Notes: generated by a model from the letters alone, not told the origin. Shown: positions 1 through 7,310, counted from the first letter of the stretch. The stretch is 15,496 nucleotides of DNA from an uncultured Lachnospiraceae bacterium (GCA_900554925.1 USJG01000042.1:1-15496); one strand, 5' to 3'. Translations and numbers: made by a program.

Positions 1-108
1 ACCATTAAGAAAATCTCATTTTCCTTTGCAATGACAGCTTAGCAATTTCTTTTGTACAATCTGCCGATTCCAAATTTACCAAGCACCTTTTGACACCCGA
101 ATTCTGTT
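1..108 (+). repeat. Right arm of a MITE-like palindromic repeat (copy 1, cut by window edge)
   Basis: This stretch is the reverse complement, at roughly 90 percent identity by eye, of 2041-2145. It ends in the same motif, CTTTTGACACCCG, that closes the complete copy at 2038-2358. The rest of this copy lies off the left edge. On the plus strand it holds a short open end, IKKISFSFAMTA followed by TAG, which recurs in the other copy as IKKISFSLAMTA followed by TAG. The two copies point towards each other with the DUF5722 gene between them. I infer a non-autonomous repeat family; no transposase is visible. Confidence 0.75.
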
Positions 109-114
109 AGAGCA

Positions 115-237
115 AAGTGTCGCTTGCGACACTTCGCGCGCGAACGGATGCGTATGCATAACTACCTCTCCACGAAAAACGCATCCCGCCGGAGGGCTTT
201 TGTATAACAGGAAAATCCGGAGGAATTTCCTGTTATA
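115..237. repeat. Cluster of three hairpins downstream of the DUF5722 gene
   Basis: The 1-299 stretch has no gene. Between the repeat arm and the terminator it holds three perfect inverted repeats: 115-122 with 127-134 (8 bp, 4-nt loop), 146-153 with 179-186 (8 bp, GGATGCGT and ACGCATCC), and 203-214 with 226-237 (12 bp, TATAACAGGAAA and TTTCCTGTTATA). With the terminator at 245-268 they form four hairpins in about 155 nt. Their role is unknown. They could be decayed palindromic repeats or a structured RNA tail. Confidence 0.6.
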
Positions 238-239
238 TA

Positions 240-268
240 TAAAAAGCGCAGGCTCCGCAGCCTGCGCT
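240..268 (-). terminator. Rho-independent terminator of the DUF5722 gene
   Basis: A perfect 10-bp GC-rich stem (245-254 with 259-268, loop CCGC) is followed on the minus strand by TTTTT (245-241). It lies about 30 nt after the stop codon of the minus-strand gene ending at 300. This is the usual shape and place of an intrinsic terminator. Confidence 0.85.
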
Positions 269-299
269 CAAATTCTGCCATGATGGCAGCGATTTTCTG

Positions 300-1949
300 T
301 TACTGTACTACCCCATTGCCGCCTCTGGTCCACATAATATTCTGACTGATCATCTGATCAATATCCATACCGATAATTTCAGATGCCCTTGCTTTTGCGG
401 CGGCTTCATTTGCTGTTCCCAGATTCTTGTAAATTTCATAGGCCGGCTTTTTATTTCCGTTTAAGTCATATAAGCCAAGGTCCAGATGACTTTCCATCTC
501 AGAGGCCTCGTCCGTCTGTCTGAACAGCATAAATGCATCCACATCGGGAAGAGAGGCTGCTTTCAGGTAGCCATACGCAATAGAGGCCTCCTGAGCCTCT
601 GTGCCAAAAGCAGAAGTATATCCTATTTCCGCAAGGGAAATGCTCCTTACTTCTCCATTCGGATTTAAAAACTGGCCCTGATGCATATAATTAATCAAAA
701 TATCAATGTTCTGCATGGTAATATAAGGGGTTGTAATGCTGTCCTTTACCCATACTGCCGGCCCGTTCCATGCATAAGGATCATATAAGGGGGAGTTATA
801 AGGATGATAGGAAAGTCCCCAGTCAATATTTCCCTCCCTGTTGATATAGTAATTAAATTGATCCAGATAGCCCTTTGCAAGGAAACTGCCGGGATTGGAT
901 TTTCGATTCCACTCCTGGTCAATGGAATTATAGATCCGCACATTGGCATTCTGACTCTTTATCTCATTATAAATGATACGGAATGCCTTAACATAAATGT
1001 TCACGTTCAAATCAAGGGATGTGGAGCTGGTATACCACCAGGAGGTCCGGGCATTCACTTCATTGCCCACGATCCAGTTATCAACCTGCCCGCAGCCCAT
1101 CTGCCCGGAATAACGCTGTCCTAAAAACGCGCCGATTGCCTTTAAATGATTGGTGCCGGAGGCGTCTGCCACATTTAACGCGTATCCCGGACAATCGCCG
1201 CCTGCTGCAAGGGGATGGACCAGATCCTGTGCATAAGCACCTGCCCCTCCGTTTAATAAAACCAGTGTGACCTGCATTCCATAGTTATTGAAGCTTCTGA
1301 TAGTAGAATCATAATTGGAAAGTATCTCTCCATTAAAGTAGTAGGTCTGGCCATTGTAATGAAAGGGGATGGCACCGGCTGTAGATTCCCCGGCGCAAAT
1401 CTCGCCTACGTCCATATTATAAACAATCTGCCGAATGCCAAGATCCTGCAGTTCCCCATTGGAAACCCTGGTAACGTCTGGCAAAATGCCTTTGATTCCC
1501 ATATCCCTGCGTGGGGAAGTATAGAGGGCAATGGCTTCCGGATTTGTAATGTAATGCTCATCACTTACCTGAACCATCTGTCCATTCCGCTTTACCGCAA
1601 CCAGAAACTTACGGCTTAAGTTGGATTGGGGGGTATTATAATTCAGCGGAAAGCTTACCGAAACAGAACTTCCTGCCTCCGCCTTTGCCACAACACTTCC
1701 CGTTGGTCCATCCTGATAAACTTCATCTGCATAAAGATAATACTTACCGTCATCACTTTCAGGAACACTGGAGGCCTTGAGCTGACACACTACATCTGTC
1801 CCTGAAATCAGACAGGAGCTGATTGCAACAGGTCGTCCCGAGGCCTGAACATACAACATATTATCAGGAGTTATTCTCCCGCTTACTGCCACTGCCAAAA
1901 TAAGGACCGCTGCTGCCACCTTCGCCAATATCTTTCCTGCTTTATTCAT
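300..1949 (-). CDS. Secreted DUF5722 family protein, TIM-barrel glycoside-hydrolase-like
   Basis: A 549-residue exported protein. I start it at 1949, not at the upstream ATG at 2030, because that ATG lies in the promoter -35 box and GCAGGTGGG sits just before ATGAATAAAGC. Residues 1-36 form a signal peptide: basic N-terminus, hydrophobic AAAVLILAVAV core, and possible cleavage after VQA. An Ig-like beta region seems to cover about 37-135. A barrel-like domain follows, with WIVGNEVN (Glu297) and SLAEIGYTS (Glu441). These resemble the acid/base and nucleophile glutamates of clan A glycosidases. The length and motifs match what I recall of DUF5722, a family without a settled substrate. It is a monocistronic gene with its own promoter and terminator. 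The hydrolase role is inferred and no substrate can be read. Confidence 0.85.
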   Translation of the reverse strand: MNKAGKILAKVAAAVLILAVAVSGRITPDNMLYVQASGRPVAISSCLISGTDVVCQLKASSVPESDDGKYYLYADEVYQDGPTGSVVAKAEAGSSVSVSFPLNYNTPQSNLSRKFLVAVKRNGQMVQVSDEHYITNPEAIALYTSPRRDMGIKGILPDVTRVSNGELQDLGIRQIVYNMDVGEICAGESTAGAIPFHYNGQTYYFNGEILSNYDSTIRSFNNYGMQVTLVLLNGGAGAYAQDLVHPLAAGGDCPGYALNVADASGTNHLKAIGAFLGQRYSGQMGCGQVDNWIVGNEVNARTSWWYTSSTSLDLNVNIYVKAFRIIYNEIKSQNANVRIYNSIDQEWNRKSNPGSFLAKGYLDQFNYYINREGNIDWGLSYHPYNSPLYDPYAWNGPAVWVKDSITTPYITMQNIDILINYMHQGQFLNPNGEVRSISLAEIGYTSAFGTEAQEASIAYGYLKAASLPDVDAFMLFRQTDEASEMESHLDLGLYDLNGNKKPAYEIYKNLGTANEAAAKARASEIIGMDIDQMISQNIMWTRGGNGVVQ

Positions 1950-2001
1950 ATTAATCCCACCTGCCATTTTTCTTTGGTAATTACATCCAAGCATTTCTTT
2001 T

Positions 2002-2030
2002 ATTATATATGAAATGATATCTGGTGTCAT
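2002..2030 (-). promoter_or_regulatory. Sigma-A-type promoter of the DUF5722 gene
   Basis: On the minus strand, ATGACA (2030-2025) and TATAAT (2007-2002) are separated by exactly 17 nt. Transcription would start near 1995, giving a leader of about 46 nt. The box abuts the 321-bp repeat at 2038, so insertion of that repeat replaced whatever lay upstream. Confidence 0.75.
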
Positions 2031-2037
2031 TATTTAT

Positions 2038-2358
2038 TTATAAAGATCCGGGTGTCAAAAGATGCCTGGTAAATTTGGAATTGTCAGATTGCACAAAAGA
2101 AATTACTAAGCTGTCATTGCTAAGGAAAATGAGATTTTCTTAATGGCCTTAAGCAGAGCAGCAATTTCGGGACATGGATGTTCCGAAAAGTCCGCTTTGA
2201 GCCCGGATGGCGAATTGCGGATGGTTGCGTCCGGTAAGATACCCTTCCTAAGAACATTTAGAAAATCCATTTTTCGAAGCTGACAGCATGCAATTCCTTT
2301 TGTGCAATCTGCCAAGAGCACTTTCTAAAAGCACCTTTTGACACCCGGATCTTTATAA
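2038..2358 (-). repeat. Complete 321-bp MITE-like palindromic element (copy 2)
   Basis: The ends are a perfect 24-bp inverted repeat (2038-2061 and 2335-2358), beginning TTATAAAGATCC. Similarity between the two arms continues, imperfectly, for about 105 bp, including a shared GCAGATTGCACAAAAG-like block. The unpaired centre (about 2146-2250) is not repeated elsewhere in the window. A minus-strand frame of 71 codons runs through it, but with no ribosome binding site and no recognisable product. The element fills most of the gap between the cell-wall gene remnant and the DUF5722 gene. No clear target duplication could be assigned. Non-autonomous mobility is an inference from the structure. Confidence 0.75.
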
Positions 2359-2415
2359 TAATCTGTCATGCTATAGCAGCGTTTAAGGCAGCCGCTGGTT
2401 TCTGACCATGAATCA

Positions 2416-2431
2416 GTACCGGTTCCGGTAC
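2416..2431. repeat. Perfect 7-bp palindrome at the truncation point of the cell-wall gene
   Basis: GTACCGG, TT, CCGGTAC. The homologous reading frame is lost exactly here, where YRNRY is followed by a stop. It may mark a deletion or rearrangement join, or be chance. Confidence 0.4.
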
Positions 2432-2602
2432 CACTCCGTATAGACTCTGTTTAATGTAAATGACATAATTGCCAGCGTATTTGCATAAATGGCGCTATCC
2501 GGCCAGGTAGCATAAATCTCTGAAGATACCACATTTTTAATATAATCTCTGTATCTTACGTAATAATTGGGAGCTGTGGAATCATCAGGAACCCCGTCAT
2601 GG

Positions 2603-2607
2603 ACTAC
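2603..2607. other. attL core (left element junction)
   Basis: The host half-site lies to the left (CGTCATGG) and the element half-site to the right (TGTATGTTTAAG). The 5-bp ACTAC is shared with the right junction. The motif TACCTAT occurs at 2627-2633, about 20 bp inside the element. It is mirrored in inverted orientation near the right end (8836-8842), as expected of recombinase arm sites. Confidence 0.8.
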
Positions 2608-2823
2608 TGTATGTTTAAGAAAAGTATACCTATTTCCCGACAGCCCCTTCGTCTGCTTTATATATCTTAATCTGGGACACAACACCCATTTTCCCAATTT
2701 TTTCTTGAATGCCTTAGCATTGTTAATGCTCTTATAGCCCTGTCTGAACCACATTCAGTGAGGAACAACGCAGAGCCGCCAGCGAAGCGGCAAAAGCTAA
2801 CGAAAGCAATCTGACTCTGGGTG

Positions 2824-2832
2824 TGGTATAAT
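2824..2832 (+). promoter_or_regulatory. Extended -10 promoter of the sigma/anti-sigma operon
   Basis: TGG followed by TATAAT is an extended -10 element, about 95 nt before the sigma gene start. No good -35 box is seen at the expected distance, which is common for extended -10 promoters. The rest of 2608-2921 (314 nt of element DNA without a convincing gene) holds only the left arm site and a short GCCGC/GCGGC hairpin at 2775-2791. An ECF-type autoregulated promoter was looked for and not convincingly found. Confidence 0.6.
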
Positions 2833-2927
2833 TTGTGGAATAATTTTTTTGAAAAATTTTGGATTTGATTTAGTATTCGCCACTAAAACCGTAGTATATA
2901 GGTGAAGCCGGAAAGGAGGCGGTGCAT

Positions 2928-3488
2928 TTGATAGAAGATGAAAAAATAATAGAACTTTTTTTTAAACGTTCAGAAGAAGCCATACGGGAACTTGATATAA
3001 AATACGGCAAAGTTTATCAGAAGCTCTCGTATAACATTGTGAACAACAGGCAAGACGCAGAGGAATGTGTCAATGACGCTTACTTAGGCGTATGGAACTC
3101 AGTCCCACCGGCGAAGCCCGACCCACTGCTGACCTATGTCTGTAAAGTCGTTCGGAACATTTCGTTGAAAATTTATTACAAAAAGGGAGCAGCAAAACGA
3201 AACAGTCATTACACGATTGCTATGGAGGAAATAGAAACCTGCATACCAGACCCAAACACAGTAGAAGCCGAGATTGAAGCCAGAGAGTTAGCTCGCATTA
3301 TCGAAAGTTTTTTAGATACTCTGTCCCAAAAGGAACGTGTTATCTTCATGCTACGTTATGCGTATATGGATAGCTATGCAGACATAGCGAAACGCGTGGG
3401 AATATCTGAAAAAAATGTATCTGTTCGGCTGACTCTTATTCGTCAGAAACTGAAAAACTGTTTAATCGAAAGAGAGGTATTCGTATGA
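2928..3488 (+). CDS. ECF-like sigma-70 family RNA polymerase sigma factor
   Basis: A 186-residue sigma factor. I choose TTG at 2928: AGGAGG at 2914-2919 is 8 nt away, while the GTG at 2922 is only 2 nt from it. Region 2 covers about residues 10-85, with DAEECVNDAYLGVWNSVPP matching the helix that contacts core polymerase and the -10 box. Region 4 covers about 125-180, with LSQKERVIFMLRY and the helix-turn-helix DIAKRVGISEKNVSVRLTLI. Regions 1 and 3 are absent, as in the ECF group. The stop overlaps the next start (ATGA), so the two are translationally coupled, the usual arrangement of a sigma factor and its regulator. Target promoters cannot be read. It is the first gene of the element's left operon. 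Confidence 0.88.
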   Translation: MIEDEKIIELFFKRSEEAIRELDIKYGKVYQKLSYNIVNNRQDAEECVNDAYLGVWNSVPPAKPDPLLTYVCKVVRNISLKIYYKKGAAKRNSHYTIAMEEIETCIPDPNTVEAEIEARELARIIESFLDTLSQKERVIFMLRYAYMDSYADIAKRVGISEKNVSVRLTLIRQKLKNCLIEREVFV

Positions 3489-4909
3489 ACTCAAGGAAGT
3501 TTTCCGAAGCCATGAATGAAGTTGACGACAAGTACTATGAGGAAGCTATCAACTATAAAAGAAATATTCAAAAAAAAGCTCACAGCAAAAGAGGAAAGAA
3601 ACAGTCTAAATGGATAAAATGGGGAGTAGTTGCAGCGACGCTTCTCTGCTGTTTTTCCATGACGGCTTTTACAATCAGTTTATTTTCATCTCTATCCGGG
3701 GATGAACTTTCCTTATCAGCAACTTATGAGGGGAATGGAGTGGTTTCCATTCAAGTGGAAAACAGGTCTGATAAAGAGCTTCATTTTCAGTCTGCCCTCA
3801 AGTTAATGCGTTGGAGTACCAGTGAAGAAGTTGAACCGCTTACTGGCAACGTGTCTTTCAGTAACACTGAGATACCTGCCCATTCAAGCGGAACAATGAT
3901 AATTGACCTTTCAAAAGCCTATGATATAGCCTTGTTGGAAACACCGCTTTCGGATGATGATTGGTACTATTTCGTTTTGACAAACAATAACTTTTTATTT
4001 GGACAGGATTGGATGTGTACTGTCGAGTTTGCACAATCAATCCCAACTGATACGGACGACCAAACAGCGATTACCCCTGCTGACGCAGACCCGGAACTTA
4101 TAGCAAAAATAACAGAAGAATTAAGATTTTACTTTGAAAGTTATCCATTGGATATTGAAAAAAGAAATCAGCTTGCTGCTGAATATCTGGAATTGTGCAG
4201 ACAGTTTTTGGAGCAACTGAATGTAAACATTGTGCCCTCTGTATCGCCTATGGAATTAACTTTGATTGATAACGATGAAAATATTCTCTTTGATTCCACT
4301 GTTCCTGCGGATATGCAGTTGCAGCTTACCGGTCTGCATCGTCGCTCTACAGACGGGTATGGTAAAATTATTGGCTCGTCTATTGAAGAAAACGCAATGG
4401 TTTAAAGCGCCTATATTCCGCAGCAAAAAGGCGAAATTGATGGAGGCGCGGATATTCCGTTGATTTACGTTTTCATGTATAATGTAAATGACATTGAAAG
4501 TTTACAAGATTATGCTTTTATTCGCGGTCAACTAATGACTTTTGAGCAAATGGAGCAGTATAAAATTTATGAGGACGAACAGTATGTCTGCTATGACACC
4601 AGCGATTTGTTCTATACTGATTTGCGCCAATATGTAGAGAGCATGGTCAGCCAAAGAAGTGACATTTATTTTGACGAACAGATTTGGGAGCGTATTCAAA
4701 ACATTTATAACTATTATCGGGAAAACATGGGAACACTTCTCGGTTATAAAACTGATATGGACGAATCTGCTGTTTATGAAGATCCGTACAGACTTCATGT
4801 TACTGTTTCCTCAAATTCAGAAGAAGATTTGGCAAAATTAAAAGCCTTTGATACAGCAGGCGGAGCTTTGGAAATTGAATACAGTAATTCAATGCCGGTA
4901 TTAGAATGA
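3485..4909 (+). pseudogene. Membrane-anchored anti-sigma-like protein, interrupted by an in-frame TAA
   Basis: The start overlaps the sigma stop. Residues 1-45 are charged and cytoplasmic (SRKFSEAMNEVDDKYYEEA), the position expected for a sigma-binding segment. A transmembrane helix lies at about 46-68 (WGVVAATLLCCFSMTAF), followed by a large extracytoplasmic part. The frame ends in TAA at 4403-4405 after 306 residues, then continues in the same frame without another stop to 4909, with clearly coding-like sequence (SAYIPQQKGEIDGGADIP, later FIRGQLMTFEQMEQYKIYED). The whole frame would give about 474 residues. One base change, such as TTA to TAA, would explain the break. The truncated product keeps the cytoplasmic segment and the helix, so it may still hold the sigma factor. 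A restart at TTG 4460 with GGAGG upstream is possible but poorly spaced. The anti-sigma role is inferred from position and topology. Confidence 0.72.
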
Positions 4910-4956
4910 ACGAAAAAATACTCTTTTTCCATACCGGTAGGCAAAAAGGAGCAAAC

Positions 4957-5037
4957 ACAGATCCTCTCTAAGCGGCACGAACAGGATCGATAAAGGGGAA
5001 AAGAGCGGCCTGGCTGTAGGATCTGTCTGTCTTTTTT
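4957..5037 (+). terminator. Terminator-like long hairpin after the sigma operon
   Basis: The outer stem ACAGATCCT (4957-4965) pairs with AGGATCTGT (5018-5026) across a 52-nt loop, and a TTTTTT run follows at 5032-5037. It lies between two convergent genes. A second dyad at 5042-5051 with 5065-5074 (ATTGATAAAT and ATTTATCAAT) overlaps the stop of the minus-strand lipoprotein gene. The large loop makes efficiency uncertain, and the loop may fold further. Confidence 0.5.
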
Positions 5038-5069
5038 AATGATTGATAAATGAAAAGTTATATTATTTA

Positions 5070-5609
5070 TCAATTTAAATGATTGATAATGTTCAGCGCA
5101 ACTTTAGGAATACAATCAACATTCTCTATTGCATTCCCCGTTATTGCAAATTGATATTCTTTATATTCCCAAGTTGCAAGAACTGCGCTACCGTTATCTT
5201 TTTCATGCTGTACCTTGACAGTAATAGTTTGATCTGCAATAGTTTTTCCTTCCCAAAACTCAGTCAGGTCTTCATTATATTCATTTTCCGGCAAAACAAG
5301 ACTTTCATTTTTGGACACTAACACTATACAATTTGAATCAGCTATAGAATCATAATATGCAATTTGCAAACTATTTTCATCTGTCAAATAATATTCACAA
5401 TCGGAAATCCAATTTTTATTTTGAGGCAGAGAAATTGAAATACCAAATACAGTTGCCAGTTCGTCAGCATTGACTATCCTTGAAATTTCTTCCTTACTTT
5501 GATTTGTTTGTTCACTATTTAAAGAAATTCCATTAGCATTGCCGGCACAGCCGAAAAGGATAACAGAGAGGCAAATAATACTTGTAAATAATAAAAGTTC
5601 CTTTTTCAT
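5070..5609 (-). CDS. Predicted lipoprotein, DUF4367-like C-terminal part
   Basis: A 179-residue protein with a clear lipoprotein signal: MKKELLLFTSIICLSVILFG followed by Cys21, so it is anchored on the outer face of the membrane. The mature part is globular and rich in Asp, Glu and Asn. The C-terminal block with ATWEYKEYQFAITGNAI and PKVALNII resembles DUF4367, a domain often found next to anti-sigma or lipoprotein genes in Firmicutes. This is a resemblance only. The start follows AAGGAAAAG at about 10 nt. It has its own sigma-A-type promoter at 5649-5677, so it is probably expressed independently of the ATPase upstream. It is convergent with the sigma operon. One may guess that it senses or binds something at the envelope for the element, but nothing in the sequence proves this. 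Confidence 0.75.
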   Translation of the reverse strand: MKKELLLFTSIICLSVILFGCAGNANGISLNSEQTNQSKEEISRIVNADELATVFGISISLPQNKNWISDCEYYLTDENSLQIAYYDSIADSNCIVLVSKNESLVLPENEYNEDLTEFWEGKTIADQTITVKVQHEKDNGSAVLATWEYKEYQFAITGNAIENVDCIPKVALNIINHLN

Positions 5610-5648
5610 TTTTAATTCTTTTCCTTAACTGCCAATTTATTAGCTTTC

Positions 5649-5677
5649 ATTATACTTCATAACCATGAACAATTCAA
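5649..5677 (-). promoter_or_regulatory. Sigma-A-type promoter of the lipoprotein gene
   Basis: On the minus strand, TTGAAT (5677-5672) and a consensus TATAAT (5654-5649) are separated by 17 nt. Transcription would start near 5642, about 33 nt before the ATG. Confidence 0.75.
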
Positions 5678-5708
5678 CCACAGAAAGTGAGGTATCAATC
5701 ACCATGGT

Positions 5709-5843
5709 TTATGACGGCTCTTTTTCTTTCTCCTCCTTTTTAGTGATTACAAGCCCTTCCACTGTACATCCATACTGGTGCGCTAACAGTTTAGCCAATG
5801 ATTCCATAAAACTTTCAGCCATAGGAGTATACTCTTTATCCAT
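5709..5843 (-). CDS. Small 44-residue protein of the element
   Basis: ATG at 5843 to TAA at 5709. The protein begins MDKEYTPMAESFMESLAKLL, continues AHQYGCTVEGLVITKK, and ends in a charged KEEKEKEPS tail. GGGAGAGG lies about 7 nt before the ATG, a strong ribosome binding site. A consensus promoter lies 150 nt upstream. No known domain is recognised. The amphipathic N-terminal helix followed by a short beta-like segment suggests a small folded regulator, but this is a guess. It sits between the ATPase and the lipoprotein on the same strand, with 99 nt to the lipoprotein start. The antisense frame at 5665-5847 is a shadow with no ribosome binding site. Confidence 0.7.
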   Translation of the reverse strand: MDKEYTPMAESFMESLAKLLAHQYGCTVEGLVITKKEEKEKEPS

Positions 5844-5996
5844 ATAGAATCCTCTCCCTTTCTTCTGCTTAATAATTAATATGTTTCACCGCTTGTACAT
5901 CTTTCTTTCACTTATACTGACATTTTGGGATTGCCGATGTTAAGATATTTAGAAAAAACTCAGTACAATATTTGATTTACCAAAATTTTTCAGCGA

Positions 5997-6025
5997 ATTA
6001 TAATTTACATTGTGCTATCTTTCAA
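5997..6025 (-). promoter_or_regulatory. Promoter of the 44-codon gene, with a long leader
   Basis: On the minus strand, TTGAAA (6025-6020) and consensus TATAAT (6002-5997) are spaced by 17 nt. The -35 box overlaps the last codons of the ATPase gene. The start point near 5990 leaves a leader of about 147 nt (5844-5990), unusually long for so small a gene. It is AT-rich, and I saw no known riboswitch in it. Confidence 0.72.
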
Positions 6026-7310
6026 GAATTTGCGGATCAAGAAGGAAATCATAAATATTCACGGTCAAAATACCATAGTCATCATAGTAGGGCTGTACAA
6101 TATCTTTTGTAATAACAATCTTCCTGAAAGAATCGTCAATCTTTCTGAAGGGTCTGATCTCCTGCGTGCGTTTCGCTTCATCAGGTAATGAATAAGCTGA
6201 CTGAATATAATATCTGGAGGAACCAAGATTACATACAAAGTCAACTTCCAGCTGCTTGCGAGTTACCTTTCCTTCCTGATCTTTCTCAGCAATGGTAACA
6301 ACGCCAACGTCCACACTGTATCCACGCATACGCAGTTCGTTATAAATTACATTCTCCATGGAATGTGTCTGCTCAAACTGACGGAAGTTAATTCTTGCAT
6401 TACGTAGTCCAAGATCAGAGAAATAGTATTTCTTTGGAGTTTCAATATATGCCTTACCCTTGATGTCGTATCTCTGGGCTGATTCAATCAGGAAAGAATC
6501 CTCAAAACAATCCAGATATTTCTTGATGGTTTTTGAAGTAATTTTGGACTTCTTTACAGTCCTGAAGGTATTTTTCAGCTTCTCAGGATTAGTCAGAGAA
6601 CCAATGGCAGAAGAAAGGATATTCAGCAGGTCTTCCAGTTCACCAATGTTTTTAATACGGTTACGTTTAAAAATATCCCGGATATAAATTTCGCTAAACA
6701 GGTTTTGCAATGCTGCCGCCTTATCGCCAGTATCTTCACGAAGAACAACCAGTGGGATTCCTCCGTAAAGCATATATTCAGATAATCCCATATACTTGTC
6801 ACTCCTGTAAACCGACATAAATTCCGAAAAACTCAAGGGATACATATGGACTTCGTCTCCACGTCCGGCAAACTCTGTCACAATATCTTTAGACAGGAAT
6901 TTTGCATTACTTCCAGTTACAAATACATCCATATTATCTTTACGCAGATAACCATTCAATACAGATTCAAAGCAGTCCATCAGCTGAACTTCATCCAAAA
7001 GCAGATAATACATTCCATCAGCAGTAACTTTAGAACGAATATATGCCATAAATTTCTCCGGATCAACCCCACGTTTTTCCTTTTCAATTTTGACAGGACT
7101 TTCTCCTATCAAATACAAGTCATCTGCGGAGTCAAAAGCAAAACGAATAATGTGGTCAGCCGGGACGCCGGATTCCAGCAAATGATTATAGAAAATATTA
7201 TTCAGCAGATAGGACTTTCCACATCTTCGAATACCTGTAATTACCTTAATCAATCCATTGTTTTTTCTTCTGACCAGTTTATCTAAGTAAAAATCTCTGC
7301 GAATCTCCAT
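6015..7310 (-). CDS. AAA-family ATPase with C-terminal DUF4143 domain
   Basis: A 431-residue protein. The start at 7310 (MEIRRDFYLDKLV) has AAAGGGG 7 nt upstream; the longer frame to 7409 would run back through the promoter. Walker A is GIRRCGKS (26-33), Walker B is YYLLLDEV (Asp106, Glu107), and a sensor-like TGSNAKFLS lies near 132-140, all typical of the AAA_14 domain. The C-terminal part is DUF4143, a PD-(D/E)XK nuclease-like fold, with NELRMRGY (Glu325), EVDFV (Asp357) and YYIQSAYSL (Gln370), which replaces the classical ExK. The fold may therefore bind rather than cut. Such proteins are widespread in anaerobes with no firm role. Here it is divergent from the recombinase and shares its control region, so it could serve element maintenance, but that is inference. 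Confidence 0.88.
   Translation of the reverse strand: MEIRRDFYLDKLVRRKNNGLIKVITGIRRCGKSYLLNNIFYNHLLESGVPADHIIRFAFDSADDLYLIGESPVKIEKEKRGVDPEKFMAYIRSKVTADGMYYLLLDEVQLMDCFESVLNGYLRKDNMDVFVTGSNAKFLSKDIVTEFAGRGDEVHMYPLSFSEFMSVYRSDKYMGLSEYMLYGGIPLVVLREDTGDKAAALQNLFSEIYIRDIFKRNRIKNIGELEDLLNILSSAIGSLTNPEKLKNTFRTVKKSKITSKTIKKYLDCFEDSFLIESAQRYDIKGKAYIETPKKYYFSDLGLRNARINFRQFEQTHSMENVIYNELRMRGYSVDVGVVTIAEKDQEGKVTRKQLEVDFVCNLGSSRYYIQSAYSLPDEAKRTQEIRPFRKIDDSFRKIVITKDIVQPYYDDYGILTVNIYDFLLDPQILER

Larger units (their letters stand above)
2413..2607 (-). pseudogene. Central fragment of the SpoIID/LytB-like cell-wall gene, cut at both ends
   Basis: This is the left part of the host gene split by the element. 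From the core at 2603-2607 it reads VVHDGVPDD, then YIKNVVSSEIYATWPDSAIY and SFTLNRVYTEWYRNRY before a TGA at 2413-2415. The block resembles the SpoIID/LytB domain (EMPASWP-type motif followed by a conserved helix), found in proteins that bind or process peptidoglycan. It continues in frame from the N-terminal fragment at 8863-9374. Family members as I recall them run on well past this point with further wall-binding sequence; here nothing recognisable follows the stop. Upstream of 2607 an open frame extends to 2754, but that part is element DNA with no ribosome binding site. I consider it accidental. Confidence 0.8.

Noticed and set aside
115..268. Possible CRISPR array or tandem structure
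   Set aside because: The four hairpins differ in sequence and length; there are no direct repeats with regular spacers.
2106..2321. 71-codon minus-strand frame inside the 321-bp repeat
   Set aside because: It has no ribosome binding site and no recognised product, and it lies wholly within a palindromic repeat. I treat it as part of the repeat.
2608..2754. N-terminal part of the 113-codon minus-strand frame
   Set aside because: This is element DNA accidentally open in frame with the host fragment; there is no ribosome binding site before its ATG.
4403..4405. Selenocysteine or programmed frameshift at the broken anti-sigma-like gene
   Set aside because: The stop is TAA, not TGA, and the frame does not change across it.
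5640..5708. 22-codon minus-strand frame starting MVIDTSLSVV
   Set aside because: It overlaps the lipoprotein promoter boxes, has no ribosome binding site and resembles nothing known to me.
6846..7286. 146-codon plus-strand frame opposite the ATPase
   Set aside because: It lies antisense to the Walker A and B coding region, which is clearly the real gene.
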